Shown here one piece after another: positions 43,065 to 53,840 of a DNA stretch of 64,000 bases. Origin of the DNA: Bacillus sp. BGMRC 2118 (GTDB taxonomy: Bacteria; Bacillota; Bacilli; Bacillales; SA4); the NCBI GenBank assembly GCA_008364785.1, contig VTTJ01000004.1, positions 124,001 through 188,000 on the forward strand, read 5' to 3'. Numbering within the stretch: position 1 is the stretch's first letter; each line of letters opens with the position of its first letter. The notes beneath the pieces are model-generated. The model worked only from the letters and a program-made list of their open reading frames with translations, was not told where the DNA came from and made no database searches. The translations under genes and the position numbers were made by a program.

Positions 43065-44396
43065 TTATTCTAGTCTATGCTTTATATCTGGAGACATATA
43101 CATTGAAATGAACATATAACACCATATACCAATATTATTACTACTAAAAAACACCATTTCTCCCATACTAATAAGAATTGCAGCTACTGGTAAATAACAG
43201 TACTGGCTAAATTGCATGATATTAATTAAGAAAATCCGTATAATGTATAATACAAAAATCATAAAACCTATGATTCCACTATACGATAATATCGATAGAA
43301 TTAAGTTGCCTGGTTCAACAACATATTCTGTACTGAAGGAAAAGCTCCTATATGGAGTAACAGGTACAGCAAATCCATTTCCAAACCAAGGATTCATTAA
43401 GAAATTATTCATTAGTACTGCGACCTGATTCTCACGTGAAAAAAGTAAATTACTTTGACCCTTATAAATAAACTCAATTAAATAATTTAGTGTAGTATTC
43501 TCTAATAGAACAAAAACTATTATTAGCACAACTAGTATATTAATACTAATTACTTTAAGAAACCTGTTAAATTTTATAATAAATATATATATTAAGAATA
43601 ATATACACCCAGTTAAGAAGGCTGTCCTCGACTTACTAAGTATAATCATATACATTGTAATCGGTAAAACTGTCAATAATGTGAATAATCTATATTTAAT
43701 TCTACGTGTTTGAAAAGCAGTAAGGATTATTGCAATAGATAATGCAGCCACTATCCCAAACATATTTGGTTGGTTGGTTAGTCCTTGAAAGGCATGACCA
43801 TTTCTTAAATATCCAATTGGGAAGATAACCATAGGCAGTGAAAACATCATTAATGCTGTAAAGAGTTTAAATGACCAGTTGATCCAATTAAATTTATTAT
43901 TTGTATAACTTATTCCAATGAGAACTCCTAAAAAAATTAAAACATAGCTAAATAACTTAAAAATTGCAATCGTAGGTAATGTGCTATAAATAAGAGCTGT
44001 TATAACATTATAAATCATAAAGATTAAAACTAGATTTGTAATTTTCCTAACTTTTCTCCTTGGAATTGCATCTAGTTTAAAATAAGCTTTAATTAAGTAA
44101 ATGGAACAAACAAAAAGAATTCCCCATTTTAAACTTTGCCAATGAGCTATATCTATGGCAATTCCAGGATTAATTATAGTCCTAAAAGTAACTAAATTCA
44201 AAATTTTTATAGCACCTATCTCTTTTTGTCTCAGTAGCAACAATGAAAATAATAAAGATATTAATAGGGTGTAGTTATTTATGAAACTAAATATTAGTAA
44301 ACTGATTATTATTAGCCATTCTACTGTCGATTTTCTTATTGTAAAATTAAAGACAGGGCCTTTTCTAATATTATGTTCCCTTGCCAATATGAACAT
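43065..44396 (-). CDS. Wzy-type O-antigen/capsule polymerase
   Basis: 443 aa with about 11 membrane segments and one large outer loop (FIYKGQSNLLFSRENQVAVL, WFGNGFAVPVTPYRSFSFST), which resembles the O-antigen ligase/polymerase superfamily. Overlaps the upstream glycosyltransferase by 26 bp. Joins repeat units after Wzx export. Ligase function is the alternative, but with Wzx and CapA alongside, a polymerase is more likely. Confidence 0.78.
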   Translation of the reverse strand: MFILAREHNIRKGPVFNFTIRKSTVEWLIIISLLIFSFINNYTLLISLLFSLLLLRQKEIGAIKILNLVTFRTIINPGIAIDIAHWQSLKWGILFVCSIYLIKAYFKLDAIPRRKVRKITNLVLIFMIYNVITALIYSTLPTIAIFKLFSYVLIFLGVLIGISYTNNKFNWINWSFKLFTALMMFSLPMVIFPIGYLRNGHAFQGLTNQPNMFGIVAALSIAIILTAFQTRRIKYRLFTLLTVLPITMYMIILSKSRTAFLTGCILFLIYIFIIKFNRFLKVISINILVVLIIVFVLLENTTLNYLIEFIYKGQSNLLFSRENQVAVLMNNFLMNPWFGNGFAVPVTPYRSFSFSTEYVVEPGNLILSILSYSGIIGFMIFVLYIIRIFLINIMQFSQYCYLPVAAILISMGEMVFFSSNNIGIWCYMFISMYMSPDIKHRLE

Positions 44397-45519
44397 CTCT
44401 TTTCTCTAAAAGGTTTTCGAAAATGATAAGAGTTTCTGCAGCCATGTTTTCTATAGTATATTTTTTTATTTTTATTAGACTATTATTCCTCATTTTTTCT
44501 TGTAGATTATCATCTTCTATTATTTCTGTGATTTTTTTTGCTAAATTACTACTATCATCCACCGGAATAATAAATCCATTTTCATAATCCTTTACCAGTT
44601 CCAATCCTGCAACACATTTTTCGGTAGTTATGATAGGTAGTCCATAAGCCATTGCCTCATTAATTACTAATCCCCAAATGTCTTCTCTTGTAGGTAATAC
44701 AAAAAGGTCACTTGCCATATAATATTCTTTTAAGTCCTCTTTAGATTTGAAGCCTACAAAGTGAACATTGTTGAGTTCTAACTTCTTCTTAAGCTTTACA
44801 TATTCATCTGGAGGTTCCCCACCTACAATATAAATCCCATACTCTCTAGGCAATATTGAACAGGCATTTAATAGTACATCAAAACCTTTCCTGTGTATAA
44901 ATTGGCCTACAGACAGAATAACCTTTTCCTCTTTAATATTTAACTTTTTTCTAAGATCATTTTTTGCCAATTTATTAATTGGGGCTTTTACTAGATCAAT
45001 TTGTTTTAATGTTGTAAAAGGATACTGATGTGTTTTATTTAAATCAGCACCGTAGTACTCGAAATAATTATTTGTAGTTTTACTAGTGCTTAACCAAAAG
45101 TCAGCGCTTGAAATAAGGAGTTTTTTTATTACCTTCTTATAAAGTCTTTCATTTTTATTAATAATCCCTCCATCTGCATTAATTGCAAATGGTATATTTT
45201 TTAGTTTCATATAATTTATGGCAAGTGTCCCCGTTGGCGTAGCATAACCACCGACTATGATAAAATCATATAGATTTTTTTTTAAATATCTTATTACATT
45301 AAAGCATAGTGCATTATTCTTGTTTACTTTAATTCCTTCTAAAAAAACTGCTCTAAAATTAGAAAAATCATTATTGTACCAAGTCAATTCACGCTCATCA
45401 GAAGTTTTCCTTTCGAACAATACCGTTAAGTCACATTTTTCACCTAATTCATTAAAAAAGGCAACTCTATATGGTGATGGAATATTCGCTAAAAACAAAA
45501 CTTTAATTCTTCTACTCAT
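44371..45519 (-). CDS. Glycosyltransferase family 4
   Basis: 382 aa from ATG 45519 (AAGGGG seven bases upstream, inside the previous gene; an in-frame TTG at 45537 is less likely). GT-B fold with the C-terminal GT4 block ILSVGQFIHRKGFDVLL and EDIWGLVINEAMAYGLPIIT, including the conserved E-x7-E nucleotide-sugar motif. N terminus IKVLFLANIPSPYRVAFFNE is typical of this group. Adds one sugar of the repeat unit; overlaps its neighbour by 8 bp. Confidence 0.85.
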   Translation of the reverse strand: MSRRIKVLFLANIPSPYRVAFFNELGEKCDLTVLFERKTSDERELTWYNNDFSNFRAVFLEGIKVNKNNALCFNVIRYLKKNLYDFIIVGGYATPTGTLAINYMKLKNIPFAINADGGIINKNERLYKKVIKKLLISSADFWLSTSKTTNNYFEYYGADLNKTHQYPFTTLKQIDLVKAPINKLAKNDLRKKLNIKEEKVILSVGQFIHRKGFDVLLNACSILPREYGIYIVGGEPPDEYVKLKKKLELNNVHFVGFKSKEDLKEYYMASDLFVLPTREDIWGLVINEAMAYGLPIITTEKCVAGLELVKDYENGFIIPVDDSSNLAKKITEIIEDDNLQEKMRNNSLIKIKKYTIENMAAETLIIFENLLEKRDVHIGKGT

Positions 45520-46690
45520 CTCCGATCCCCTTATCAATGATTTGATTAAATAAATTTAAGTGTTCCTCTATTCCCAACTGGCTATCAACCTTATAGACTC
45601 CATATTCAAAAGCCTTTTGGGAATAAGGAGAAAAATCTCTATTGTCCATGTTCAAATAAAATTTAATTGCTTCGATAAACTTATCATCGTTTGTTAAGGG
45701 AAATTCAAATCCCACGCCCAATTCTTGCAAACCTCTCCATGGTGTTTGATCACTAATAATTACTGGACAACCTGAAAGTAATGCTTCTTGTATTACATGA
45801 CCAAAATTTTCCCCTTTGGTAGGAAACAAAAATATATGATATTTATTAAGTGTTTTCATTACATCTTCATAGTCTATTATTCCTTTAAATGTAACCTTTA
45901 TTTTAGTATTAATCTTTGAAATGATATCCATACATTCATTGTAATAATTACGATCTTCTATTGGCCCATAAATATCAAAAATAATGTTGTTAAAGGGTAA
46001 TTTCCTTTGGGCTATCTTTAGCAGAAGTTCTAACGAATAATCAATATTCTTAATACTGGATACTCTAGAAACAGTAACAATCTTTATTTCTCCAGATACC
46101 TTTTCTCGTGCTCTATTAGGTGTATCATTTCTATTTCCTACAATGTTACTTGCCTTATGAACTGCAATATTTCTCCCAAATACTCTTTCAATGTCCTTCT
46201 TATCCTTCTCCGTTGAACAAGTGAAAGTTACCTTTTTATGCATTTTAAGTAGTTTATATAGTATTAAGTAGGCTTTCTTTTTAAATGTTTTTATTCCTAA
46301 GGCACCTATTGAAAATTCACCTCTAGGCGCAATTATTATAGGCACTCTTATTCTTTTAAGAAGCGAAAGAATGTGTACTAACAAAGTAAGTTTAGCAAAA
46401 AAACTGCTACAATAAATTATATCAAAGTTTTTTTCTGATATAGCTTCTTTTAGATGTCTATAGAAATCATCTTTGGGAGAATATAACACATTTGCTTTCC
46501 CCACTTTATTCCATTTTCCAATCTCAACATTTTCATATGGGACTTCAGAGTTTAAATCTCTATCATTTGTGATTATAAAAATTTCATATATGTCACCTAG
46601 TGTTTCTACCATATTATAAAGAGATTTAACTGGTCCTCCATATGACTTCCCAGGGAGATAAGGTCCTGTTATTAAAATACTGTTTTTCAT
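45512..46690 (-). CDS. Glycosyltransferase family 4
   Basis: 392 aa from ATG 46690; a TTG six codons earlier is possible, and neither has a strong ribosome binding site. N terminus SILITGPYLPGKSYGGPVKS (Gly-rich acceptor loop) and C-terminal PTKGENFGHVIQEALLSGCP carry the GT4 E-x7-E pattern. Within the capsule operon, 29 bp after the sugar dehydrogenase. Specific sugar unknown. Confidence 0.83.
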   Translation of the reverse strand: MKNSILITGPYLPGKSYGGPVKSLYNMVETLGDIYEIFIITNDRDLNSEVPYENVEIGKWNKVGKANVLYSPKDDFYRHLKEAISEKNFDIIYCSSFFAKLTLLVHILSLLKRIRVPIIIAPRGEFSIGALGIKTFKKKAYLILYKLLKMHKKVTFTCSTEKDKKDIERVFGRNIAVHKASNIVGNRNDTPNRAREKVSGEIKIVTVSRVSSIKNIDYSLELLLKIAQRKLPFNNIIFDIYGPIEDRNYYNECMDIISKINTKIKVTFKGIIDYEDVMKTLNKYHIFLFPTKGENFGHVIQEALLSGCPVIISDQTPWRGLQELGVGFEFPLTNDDKFIEAIKFYLNMDNRDFSPYSQKAFEYGVYKVDSQLGIEEHLNLFNQIIDKGIGDE

Positions 46691-46718
46691 CAACAACACT
46701 ACTTTCAAGAAAGAATTA

Positions 46719-48080
46719 CTACAGACTCCAATATAAATAATTTTTACTTTCTACTTCTTTCCGGTTAAAAATACTTTTAATATCTATTAGAACAAACTCT
46801 TTTTCTTGAGCATACCTATCCAAAGAATTATCACTAACATTATTATTTAGTTCATTTCGATAGTAGTTATTAAGGTCTTCTAGTTCCAACTCTTTAAAGC
46901 TGTCATGTGCAACTGCAAAGATAATTGCATCCACATTATTTACTTTATCCATTTCAACTAATTGAATACCGTACTCATTTTCTACTTCTTCCTTATTCGC
47001 AATTGGATCAACTACTAATGTATTTACCTCATACTCATCTAATTCCTTGATTATATCGACTACCCTTGTATTTCTGCTGTCTGGACAGTTCTCTTTAAAT
47101 GTTATTCCAAATATTGCAACATTTGCCCCTTTAACCTTTTTTCCAGCCTTTATAAGCTGTTTTACAGTATTTTCTGCAACGTACTTACCCATTTCATCAT
47201 TAATCCTTCTACCTGCAAGTATTATTTGTGAATGATATCCTAGTTCTTCTGCTCTGTATATGAAATAGTATGGATCAACTCCAATACAATGCCCTCCTAC
47301 TAGACCTGGTGTAAAATTAAGGAAATTCCATTTTGTACCCGCTGCTTCTAATACAGATTTAGTATCTATTCCCATTTTATTAAAGACAATCGATAACTCG
47401 TTCATAAAAGCAATGTTTATATCTCTTTGAGAGTTTTCTATTACTTTTGCTGCTTCTGCTACCTTTATGCTCTCTGCCCTATGAACACCAGCAGAAATTA
47501 TCATCTCATAAATCTTTGCAATATTTTCTAAAGATTCTTCATCCATTCCTGATACTATCTTTACAATATTTTCAAGTCTATGAACTCTATCACCTGGATT
47601 AATTCTTTCTGGAGAATAACCTACCTTAAAGTCCACACCACATTTTAATCCAGACTCCTCCTCAAGAATAGGAATACATATATCTTCTGTAACACCTGGA
47701 TATACAGTTGATTCAAACACCACAATTGAATCTCTTACCAAGTTCCTTCCCACTGTTCTACTAGCACCTAATACAGGCTTTAGATCTGGGGTTTTATCTT
47801 GATTTATTGGAGTAGGAACTGCAACTATATGAAATTTACAGTCACTAATATCTTTCTCATCCCATGTGAATAAAACACTTGATTGCCGGATTACCTCATT
47901 ACCAACCTCTTTAGTAACATCAATACCATTAAGATATTGTTGCACCTTCTCTTTTGAGATATCAAAGCCCACTACATCTGCAACCTTAGAAAAGGCAACA
48001 GCCAAAGGCATACCAACATATCCTAAACCAATTATAGAGATTTTTTCCTTTTTGTTTCTTATAGCATCATATAGTTTCAT
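46719..48080 (-). CDS. UDP-N-acetylhexosamine 6-dehydrogenase (TviB/WbpO-like)
   Basis: 453 aa from ATG 48080, preceded by GGAGGAAGG; a longer frame begins upstream of that site. Domains: NAD-binding ([18 protein letters not shown]), middle ([20 protein letters not shown]) and UDP-binding, with the catalytic Cys in [15 protein letters not shown]. It most resembles TviB/WbpO enzymes that oxidise UDP-GlcNAc or UDP-GalNAc to the uronic acid, rather than staphylococcal CapO. The capsule therefore probably contains an acidic N-acetylhexosaminuronate. Confidence 0.85.
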   Translation of the reverse strand: MKLYDAIRNKKEKISIIGLGYVGMPLAVAFSKVADVVGFDISKEKVQQYLNGIDVTKEVGNEVIRQSSVLFTWDEKDISDCKFHIVAVPTPINQDKTPDLKPVLGASRTVGRNLVRDSIVVFESTVYPGVTEDICIPILEEESGLKCGVDFKVGYSPERINPGDRVHRLENIVKIVSGMDEESLENIAKIYEMIISAGVHRAESIKVAEAAKVIENSQRDINIAFMNELSIVFNKMGIDTKSVLEAAGTKWNFLNFTPGLVGGHCIGVDPYYFIYRAEELGYHSQIILAGRRINDEMGKYVAENTVKQLIKAGKKVKGANVAIFGITFKENCPDSRNTRVVDIIKELDEYEVNTLVVDPIANKEEVENEYGIQLVEMDKVNNVDAIIFAVAHDSFKELELEDLNNYYRNELNNNVSDNSLDRYAQEKEFVLIDIKSIFNRKEVESKNYLYWSL

Positions 48081-48081
48081 A

Positions 48082-49215
48082 TCAATTATCCTTCCTCCAT
48101 ACAACCCTATTTACATAATCTGTATATGATAGGATTATTCTTAGTACTTTTTCAGAAACATTTGGCTGACTATAATCTTCAACTAATCTTAATGTATTCT
48201 TTTCTTGAGTTTCTATTATCTGTAATCCTTGTAAGATCCTCTCTCTATTTAATCCCACCATCATAACCGATGCCTCTTCCATTGCCTCTGGACGTTCATG
48301 TGCTTGTCTAATATTTAGTGCTCTAAACCCAAGAATTGAAGATTCTTCACTTATCGTTCCACTATCACTTAGAACAGCTTTAGATTTCTTCTGTAACTTT
48401 ACATAATCATTGAAACCTAATGGTTTTAACGTTCTCACTAATGAATTAAACTTTATTCCTTTAGTATCAATCATTTTCTGTGTTCGTGGATGAGTACTAA
48501 CAATGACTGGCATTTTATATAGTTCTGCGATGGCATTTAAACTTTCAACTAAATCCAGAAAATTCACTTCTGAATTAATATTTTCTTCTCGGTGCGCAGA
48601 GATTACGAAATATTCACCTTCATTTAAGTTTAATCTCTCTAGTACATCAGAGTTTTCTATTTCTTCTTTTCTTGTATTTAACACTTCGAACATCGGACTT
48701 CCTGTTTTAATGATTCTATCAGCTGAGAATCCTTCTCTTAGGAGATATTCTCTCGCAATATCGCTATAAGTTAAATTAATATCTGCTGTGTGATCCACAA
48801 TTTTTCTATTCGTTTCTTCAGGTACTCGTTGGTCAAAACAGCGATTACCTGCTTCCATATGGAAGATAGGAATTTGCCTTCTTTTCGCCGCAATTGCACA
48901 TAAACAACTATTCGTATCCCCTAACACTAAAAATGCATCTGGTTTCACTTCTTCCATAACTGGATCAATCTTGACTAAGATATTACCAATCGTTTCTACT
49001 GCTGTACCTGTTGCTGCATTTAGGAAGTAGTCTGGTTTTTTTAAATTGAAGTCGTTAAAGAAGACTTCATTCAGCTCATAATCATAATTTTGACCAGTAT
49101 GGACAAGTGTGTGCTCAATTGCTTCAGATTTTTCCAACTTATTAATAACTGCTGACAGCCGAATGATTTCTGGTCTTGTTCCAACAACCGTCATTACTTT
49201 TAACTTTTTCATCAT
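48082..49215 (-). CDS. capG: UDP-N-acetylglucosamine 2-epimerase family, CapG-like
   Basis: 377 aa, non-hydrolysing 2-epimerase family: [69 protein letters not shown]. Start overlaps the capF stop by one base (TAATG). In the CapE-CapF-CapG pathway it makes UDP-N-acetyl-L-fucosamine from UDP-N-acetyl-L-pneumosamine. Neighbouring order E-F-G is the same as in Staphylococcus cap5/8, which decides this over plain MnaA. Confidence 0.85.
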   Translation of the reverse strand: MMKKLKVMTVVGTRPEIIRLSAVINKLEKSEAIEHTLVHTGQNYDYELNEVFFNDFNLKKPDYFLNAATGTAVETIGNILVKIDPVMEEVKPDAFLVLGDTNSCLCAIAAKRRQIPIFHMEAGNRCFDQRVPEETNRKIVDHTADINLTYSDIAREYLLREGFSADRIIKTGSPMFEVLNTRKEEIENSDVLERLNLNEGEYFVISAHREENINSEVNFLDLVESLNAIAELYKMPVIVSTHPRTQKMIDTKGIKFNSLVRTLKPLGFNDYVKLQKKSKAVLSDSGTISEESSILGFRALNIRQAHERPEAMEEASVMMVGLNRERILQGLQIIETQEKNTLRLVEDYSQPNVSEKVLRIILSYTDYVNRVVWRKDN

Positions 49216-50324
49216 TAAACCTCCAAATAGTATGTGTCAGGTCTCTCTGGATCATAGAATTCGTTAGCCCACATCACTGTAACCATATCGGTTTCACCAA
49301 GATTTTCAATATTATGTGTGTAGCCAGTAGGAATATCGACAACTTCAAGTTTCTCTCCACTTACAAAATACTCTATTATCTCATCTGTATTAATTTTTCT
49401 AAAACGAATAACACCAGTTCCGCTAACCACTAGGAACTTTTCATTTTTTGTATGGTGCCAATGATTTCCTTTCGTTATTCCAGGTTTAGAAATATTAATA
49501 GATACCTGTCCTCGATCAGGTGTTTTTATAAACTCAGAAAACGAGCCCCTCTGATCAATATTCATTTTTAGATCGTAGCTAAACTTATCGGTAGGTAAGT
49601 AACATAAATAAGTGCTATATAACTTTTTGGCAAAATCATCTTCCATATTAGGAATTGATCGTTCTTCTCTACTTGATTTAAAAGAATAAATCAGTTCTAC
49701 AATTTCTCCGAGCATCTTCTTATAGACAGGTTGAACCTCACAATAAATACCCTTTACTACATTCTCTTTGTTATGTAGTGAGTTTAATAATTCATTAACC
49801 AAATCATCTATATATATTAGATTAAGAATAACGTTCGGGTCATTCACCTGAATATCTAGATCATTCGCTATATTATGACAAAATGTTGCAATTGCACTAT
49901 TATAATTAGGTCTGCACCATTTTCCGAATACGTTTGGCATTTGATAGATGAGTACCTTAGCACCTGTCTCTTCACCATACTTTATGAAAAGCTCTTCTCC
50001 TGCCTTTTTACTTTTTCCGTATGGGTTATCTAATTCAGCTTGAATTGATGAAGACATCATTACCGGGCAGGTATTGTTGTGCTTTCTTAAAGTCTCTAGT
50101 AACGTTGATGTAAAACCATAGTTGCCATCCATAAATTCTGACTCTTCTTTTGGCCTGTTTACCCCTGCAAGGTGAAATACAAATTCCGCTTCCCCGCAAT
50201 AATTATCTAGCATTTGAGGAGTAGTATTTCTACCAAACATAAATACATCATGGTTGTGGTTTTTTAATTCTGCTACAAGATTCTTTCCAATAAACCCATT
50301 TGCTCCGGTTACTAGTATCTTCAT
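49215..50324 (-). CDS. capF: CapF-like SDR reductase with C-terminal cupin
   Basis: 369 aa in two domains: an N-terminal SDR (TGANGFIGKNLVAELKN; catalytic-like YGKSK) and a C-terminal cupin from about 245 with metal ligands in GNHWHHTKNEKFLVVSG. This fusion is diagnostic for CapF, which makes UDP-N-acetyl-L-talosamine/pneumosamine-type intermediates en route to UDP-FucNAc. Overlaps capE and capG by one base on each side. Confidence 0.9.
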   Translation of the reverse strand: MKILVTGANGFIGKNLVAELKNHNHDVFMFGRNTTPQMLDNYCGEAEFVFHLAGVNRPKEESEFMDGNYGFTSTLLETLRKHNNTCPVMMSSSIQAELDNPYGKSKKAGEELFIKYGEETGAKVLIYQMPNVFGKWCRPNYNSAIATFCHNIANDLDIQVNDPNVILNLIYIDDLVNELLNSLHNKENVVKGIYCEVQPVYKKMLGEIVELIYSFKSSREERSIPNMEDDFAKKLYSTYLCYLPTDKFSYDLKMNIDQRGSFSEFIKTPDRGQVSINISKPGITKGNHWHHTKNEKFLVVSGTGVIRFRKINTDEIIEYFVSGEKLEVVDIPTGYTHNIENLGETDMVTVMWANEFYDPERPDTYYLEV

Positions 50325-51343
50325 TATCTATTCCAGCCTTTCAATTCTTCCTGTACATAATCAAGTTTTAACAGAAGTTCTTTTATTTCTTCTATAGACA
50401 ACCTTTGTGTATTATGAGAGTTATACTCTTCCTCAGAGGATAACTTTTGATCTCCCTCAAAGAAATATTTGTCGTAGTTTAAATCTCTTGTATCAGCAGG
50501 TACGCGATAGAAACCACCCATATCATGTGCAACAATGTGCTCTTCTCTAGTTAGTAATGTTTCATATAACTTCTCACCATGTCGAGTACCAATAACCTTA
50601 ATCTCATTATCTGCACCAAACAGTTCCTTTACAGCTTGAGCAAGATCTCCAATAGTTGAAGCTGGTGCCTTTTGGACCATTACATCCCCCGCTACTGCGT
50701 TTTCAAATGCGAAAACAACTAGTTCCACCGCATCTTCAAGGCTCATTAGGAATCTAGTCATATTTGGGTCTGTGACAGTAAGAGGTTGTCCACTTTTAAT
50801 TTGCTCAATGAAAAGTGGGATAACAGATCCCCTTGATGCCATAACATTTCCATATCTAGTTCCACATATCAATGTCTTATCTGGATCAATTGACTTTGAC
50901 TTCGCAACATATACTTTTTCCATCATCGCTTTGGAAATACCCATTGCGTTGATTGGGTAAGCTGCTTTGTCAGTAGATAAACAAATAACTTTTTTCACTC
51001 CACAATCAATAGCAGCATTCAAAACGTTGTCTGTTCCAAGAACATTTGTTTTTACTGCTTCTAAAGGGAAAAATTCACAGGAAGGAACTTGCTTCAAAGC
51101 AGCAGCATGAAAGATATAATCAACACCGTGCATAGCATTCTTAATACTACCTGGGTCTCTGATGTCACCTAAATAGAATTTCAGTTTTTCGTTTCTATAG
51201 TACTTTCTCATATCATCTTGTTTCTTTTCATCTCTAGAAAAGATTCTTATTTCTTTTATGTCAGTATCTAAGAACCTCTTCATTACCGCATTACCAAATG
51301 ATCCTGTACCACCAGTTATTAATAACGTCTTATCTCTAAACAC
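50324..51343 (-). CDS. capE: CapE-like UDP-GlcNAc 4,6-dehydratase/5-epimerase
   Basis: 339 aa SDR of the short CapE/FlaA1 type: TGGTGSFGNAVMKRFLD, FHAAALKQVPSCEFFP, STDKAAYPINAMGISKAMME, in which Met occupies the place of the usual catalytic Tyr before GISK, as known for this group. Soluble, no membrane helices. First enzyme of UDP-FucNAc synthesis. Confidence 0.88.
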   Translation of the reverse strand: MFRDKTLLITGGTGSFGNAVMKRFLDTDIKEIRIFSRDEKKQDDMRKYYRNEKLKFYLGDIRDPGSIKNAMHGVDYIFHAAALKQVPSCEFFPLEAVKTNVLGTDNVLNAAIDCGVKKVICLSTDKAAYPINAMGISKAMMEKVYVAKSKSIDPDKTLICGTRYGNVMASRGSVIPLFIEQIKSGQPLTVTDPNMTRFLMSLEDAVELVVFAFENAVAGDVMVQKAPASTIGDLAQAVKELFGADNEIKVIGTRHGEKLYETLLTREEHIVAHDMGGFYRVPADTRDLNYDKYFFEGDQKLSSEEEYNSHNTQRLSIEEIKELLLKLDYVQEELKGWNR

Positions 51344-51362
51344 ATGGTTACCTCTTTTCTAT

Positions 51363-52577
51363 TTACTTAAAATGGCTCATAATTATTTCATATGATTGTT
51401 TTACATTATAATTTTTTTCTAAGTATTCTCTTGCATTAGCACCCATTTGATTTCTCAATTCTTGATCATAAAACTTTTTAATTGTTTCATTGAATGCAAT
51501 TACACTATTACTTTCACTCCAATAACCAAAGTTACCCTGTTCAATTACTTTACCAATATCAGTATTCTTATCAGTAATTGCAAATACAGGTAGTGATGCT
51601 TGCATATAAGATAAAAGCCTTGAAGGAAAATTAGGGATTGTAAATCTGTAGTCTAAGAAGATTAGTCCTACATCACAAGAATTTGCTAGTTCTTCATAGT
51701 CATTTTTACTAAGCTGATAAAATAATTGTGCATTTGGCAATTTTTCATCATCAAAGAAGGACTTAAGTTTCCTATATTCTGTCCCAGAACCCACAATAAC
51801 AAAATAGACATTTTCATTATTTTTATTAGCTTTAAGACACTCAATTATGAAGTTAATACCTTGTGGTTTTCCAAGGTTACCTCCATAAATATACACAGTA
51901 CTATTAATTGGAATATTATATTTCTGCCTAGTATCTGCAATTTTCTGCTCATTCTTAACAATTGATACAGGTTCAATACTGTTTGGACATACTTCCACTT
52001 TATTAACTGACAATAAAGGATTATGTTTCAAGACAAATTCCACATTGGCCTCTGACATACATCCAATATAATCTGAAGTTTGATATAACATTTTTTCCTT
52101 TTTTCTGAAATATTTGTAAACGACACTCTTAATACCAGTCTTATCCATCATTTCAAGATCAACAGCATTCTGTGGGAATATATCCTTAAGTAAGAGATAA
52201 GTTTTTGCATTATCTCGTTTTTTCACATACTCTATAGCGTTCTGCAAAGTAATTGGCGGTGTTGTATACATAATTAAATCAAACTTAACATCTGAAAAAA
52301 AAGTCTTTATTCCCCATTTGAATTTTGACTCTAAAGTAATTGTTGAAAATCCTTTTTCAATCAAATTTGTTTTTTGAATATTACCTATCTTCAATTTCAA
52401 AATACTATAACCATCGTTTTTTATTAATTCTGTTGACTGTTGGTTTCTTCTTTCACTTGGAGAAATAATATATACATTGTGTTTTTTTTTCTTTACAAAT
52501 TCCCTCATTAAATCTGTATAAATACCACTTTCATCAAGTGTTTGAAAGTCTAAAAGTGTTAAAAATAATATGTTCAT
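51363..52577 (-). CDS. Glycosyltransferase family 4, WbuB-like
   Basis: 404 aa; N terminus MNILFLTLLDFQTLDESGIY and DIFPQNAVDLEMMDKTG are the marks of WbuB-like GT4 enzymes, and NSIEPV, YIYGGNLGKPQGINFII and an N-P-SR-L block (FTIPNFPSRLLSYMQASLPV) complete the GT-B fold. Homologues occur beside capEFG-type genes and are thought to transfer FucNAc. 20 bp upstream of capE; the sugar assignment is inference. Confidence 0.82.
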   Translation of the reverse strand: MNILFLTLLDFQTLDESGIYTDLMREFVKKKKHNVYIISPSERRNQQSTELIKNDGYSILKLKIGNIQKTNLIEKGFSTITLESKFKWGIKTFFSDVKFDLIMYTTPPITLQNAIEYVKKRDNAKTYLLLKDIFPQNAVDLEMMDKTGIKSVVYKYFRKKEKMLYQTSDYIGCMSEANVEFVLKHNPLLSVNKVEVCPNSIEPVSIVKNEQKIADTRQKYNIPINSTVYIYGGNLGKPQGINFIIECLKANKNNENVYFVIVGSGTEYRKLKSFFDDEKLPNAQLFYQLSKNDYEELANSCDVGLIFLDYRFTIPNFPSRLLSYMQASLPVFAITDKNTDIGKVIEQGNFGYWSESNSVIAFNETIKKFYDQELRNQMGANAREYLEKNYNVKQSYEIIMSHFK

Positions 52578-52579
52578 TT

Positions 52580-53200
52580 TTATTTTATTCTCCTTACAGG
52601 AACACCAACATATACTCCGGATTCATTTATATCCTTAACCACTACTGATCCAGCACCAAAGATACATTCACTCGTGATTTTCACATTGTTACTTACTATA
52701 CTGCCAATCCCTAACCAAGTTCCCCTACCAATATTAACTGTCCCTGCAATATGAACTCCAGGTGATACATGTACATAATCATACAGAATATTATCATGGT
52801 CTATTGAAGATGCAGTATTAACAATACAACTTTTTCCTATTTTAGTGTTGCAATTTATAACTACTCCGGGCATAATTACCGTTCCTAATCCTAGTTCTAC
52901 CTGGTTTCCAATTACAGAATCAGGGTGTATTAGCACTGGAATGGAAGCACCTAAACTTTCAAGTAATTCATGGAACCTTTGTCTAACATTATTATTGCCT
53001 ATACCAATAAATATTTCATACTCATTTATATAGTTGAATATATTATCAGGTGTCCCAATAACATTTAAACTCCTAGATTTTATCATGTCTATATTATCGT
53101 CTAAAAAAGAAATACTCTTCCAGCGGTTCATTTTGAGGGCAATGTCAGCTACAACATTCCCATGACCACTTGCTCCAATAATTAACAACTTATCCTTCAT
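52580..53200 (-). CDS. PglD/EpsM-like acetyltransferase
   Basis: 206 aa from ATG 53200, in the last codons of the sugar transferase gene; longer in-frame starts exist but lie deeper in that gene. N-terminal Rossmann-like part (LLIIGASGHGNVVADIAL), then left-handed beta-helix repeats with the catalytic His in NTASSIDHDNILYDYVHVSP. PglD-type enzymes N-acetylate the UDP-4-amino-sugar made by the adjacent aminotransferase. Confidence 0.83.
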   Translation of the reverse strand: MKDKLLIIGASGHGNVVADIALKMNRWKSISFLDDNIDMIKSRSLNVIGTPDNIFNYINEYEIFIGIGNNNVRQRFHELLESLGASIPVLIHPDSVIGNQVELGLGTVIMPGVVINCNTKIGKSCIVNTASSIDHDNILYDYVHVSPGVHIAGTVNIGRGTWLGIGSIVSNNVKITSECIFGAGSVVVKDINESGVYVGVPVRRIK

Positions 53201-53840
53201 TTGAAATCCCATTCCTTTTACTTCCCTTAAATGGTTCCATTGTCGTAGCGGAAATTGAATTAATCCCTTCTCTGTCAAATACCTTTTTTATAGTAGCGAA
53301 TATTATCTTCCAATCCCCAATAAAAGTTAAATTATCAACATATTTAATATCCAAATCAAACTTTTCTTCCCAACTTATTGCGTTCCGTCCATTAACTTGT
53401 GCTAATCCAGAAAGCCCTGGTCTAACTTCATGCCGTCTCTTTTGACGTTCATTATATAGAGATAAATACTGAACAAGTAATGGTCTAGGACCTATTATTG
53501 ACATGTCACCTTTAAGAATATTAAATAGTTCTGGTAGTTCATCAAGAGAAGTTGATCTAAGTAACTTCCCAAAGCGATTAAGTCTTACACTATCAGGTAA
53601 TAACTCACCTTTATCATCTCTTTCATCTGTCATCGTTCTAAATTTATACATCATAAATACATTGCCGTGTAATCCTGGTCTAGCTTGTTTGAATAAGATA
53701 GGACTACCCAGTTTAGTTTTTACTAGAATAGAAACAATTAAAAAGACAGGACTTAATACAATGATTGCAATAAATGAAAGAATAAGATCCATTGGTCTCT
53801 TTAGAAACCTTTCATATAAGCCAGTTTTAGACTTTCGCAT
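53190..53840 (-). CDS. Phosphoglycosyl transferase (PglC/EpsL-type initiating sugar transferase)
   Basis: 216 aa with one N-terminal membrane region (about 12-36) and the monotopic phosphoglycosyltransferase core: FKQARPGLHGNVFMMYKFRT, then LDELPELFNILKGDMSIIGP, then PGLSGLAQVNGR. Transfers a sugar phosphate to undecaprenyl phosphate, the first step of repeat-unit assembly. ATG 53840 overlaps the preceding stop (TAATG). Small size equals PglC rather than WbaP. Confidence 0.88.
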   Translation of the reverse strand: MRKSKTGLYERFLKRPMDLILSFIAIIVLSPVFLIVSILVKTKLGSPILFKQARPGLHGNVFMMYKFRTMTDERDDKGELLPDSVRLNRFGKLLRSTSLDELPELFNILKGDMSIIGPRPLLVQYLSLYNERQKRRHEVRPGLSGLAQVNGRNAISWEEKFDLDIKYVDNLTFIGDWKIIFATIKKVFDREGINSISATTMEPFKGSKRNGISNEG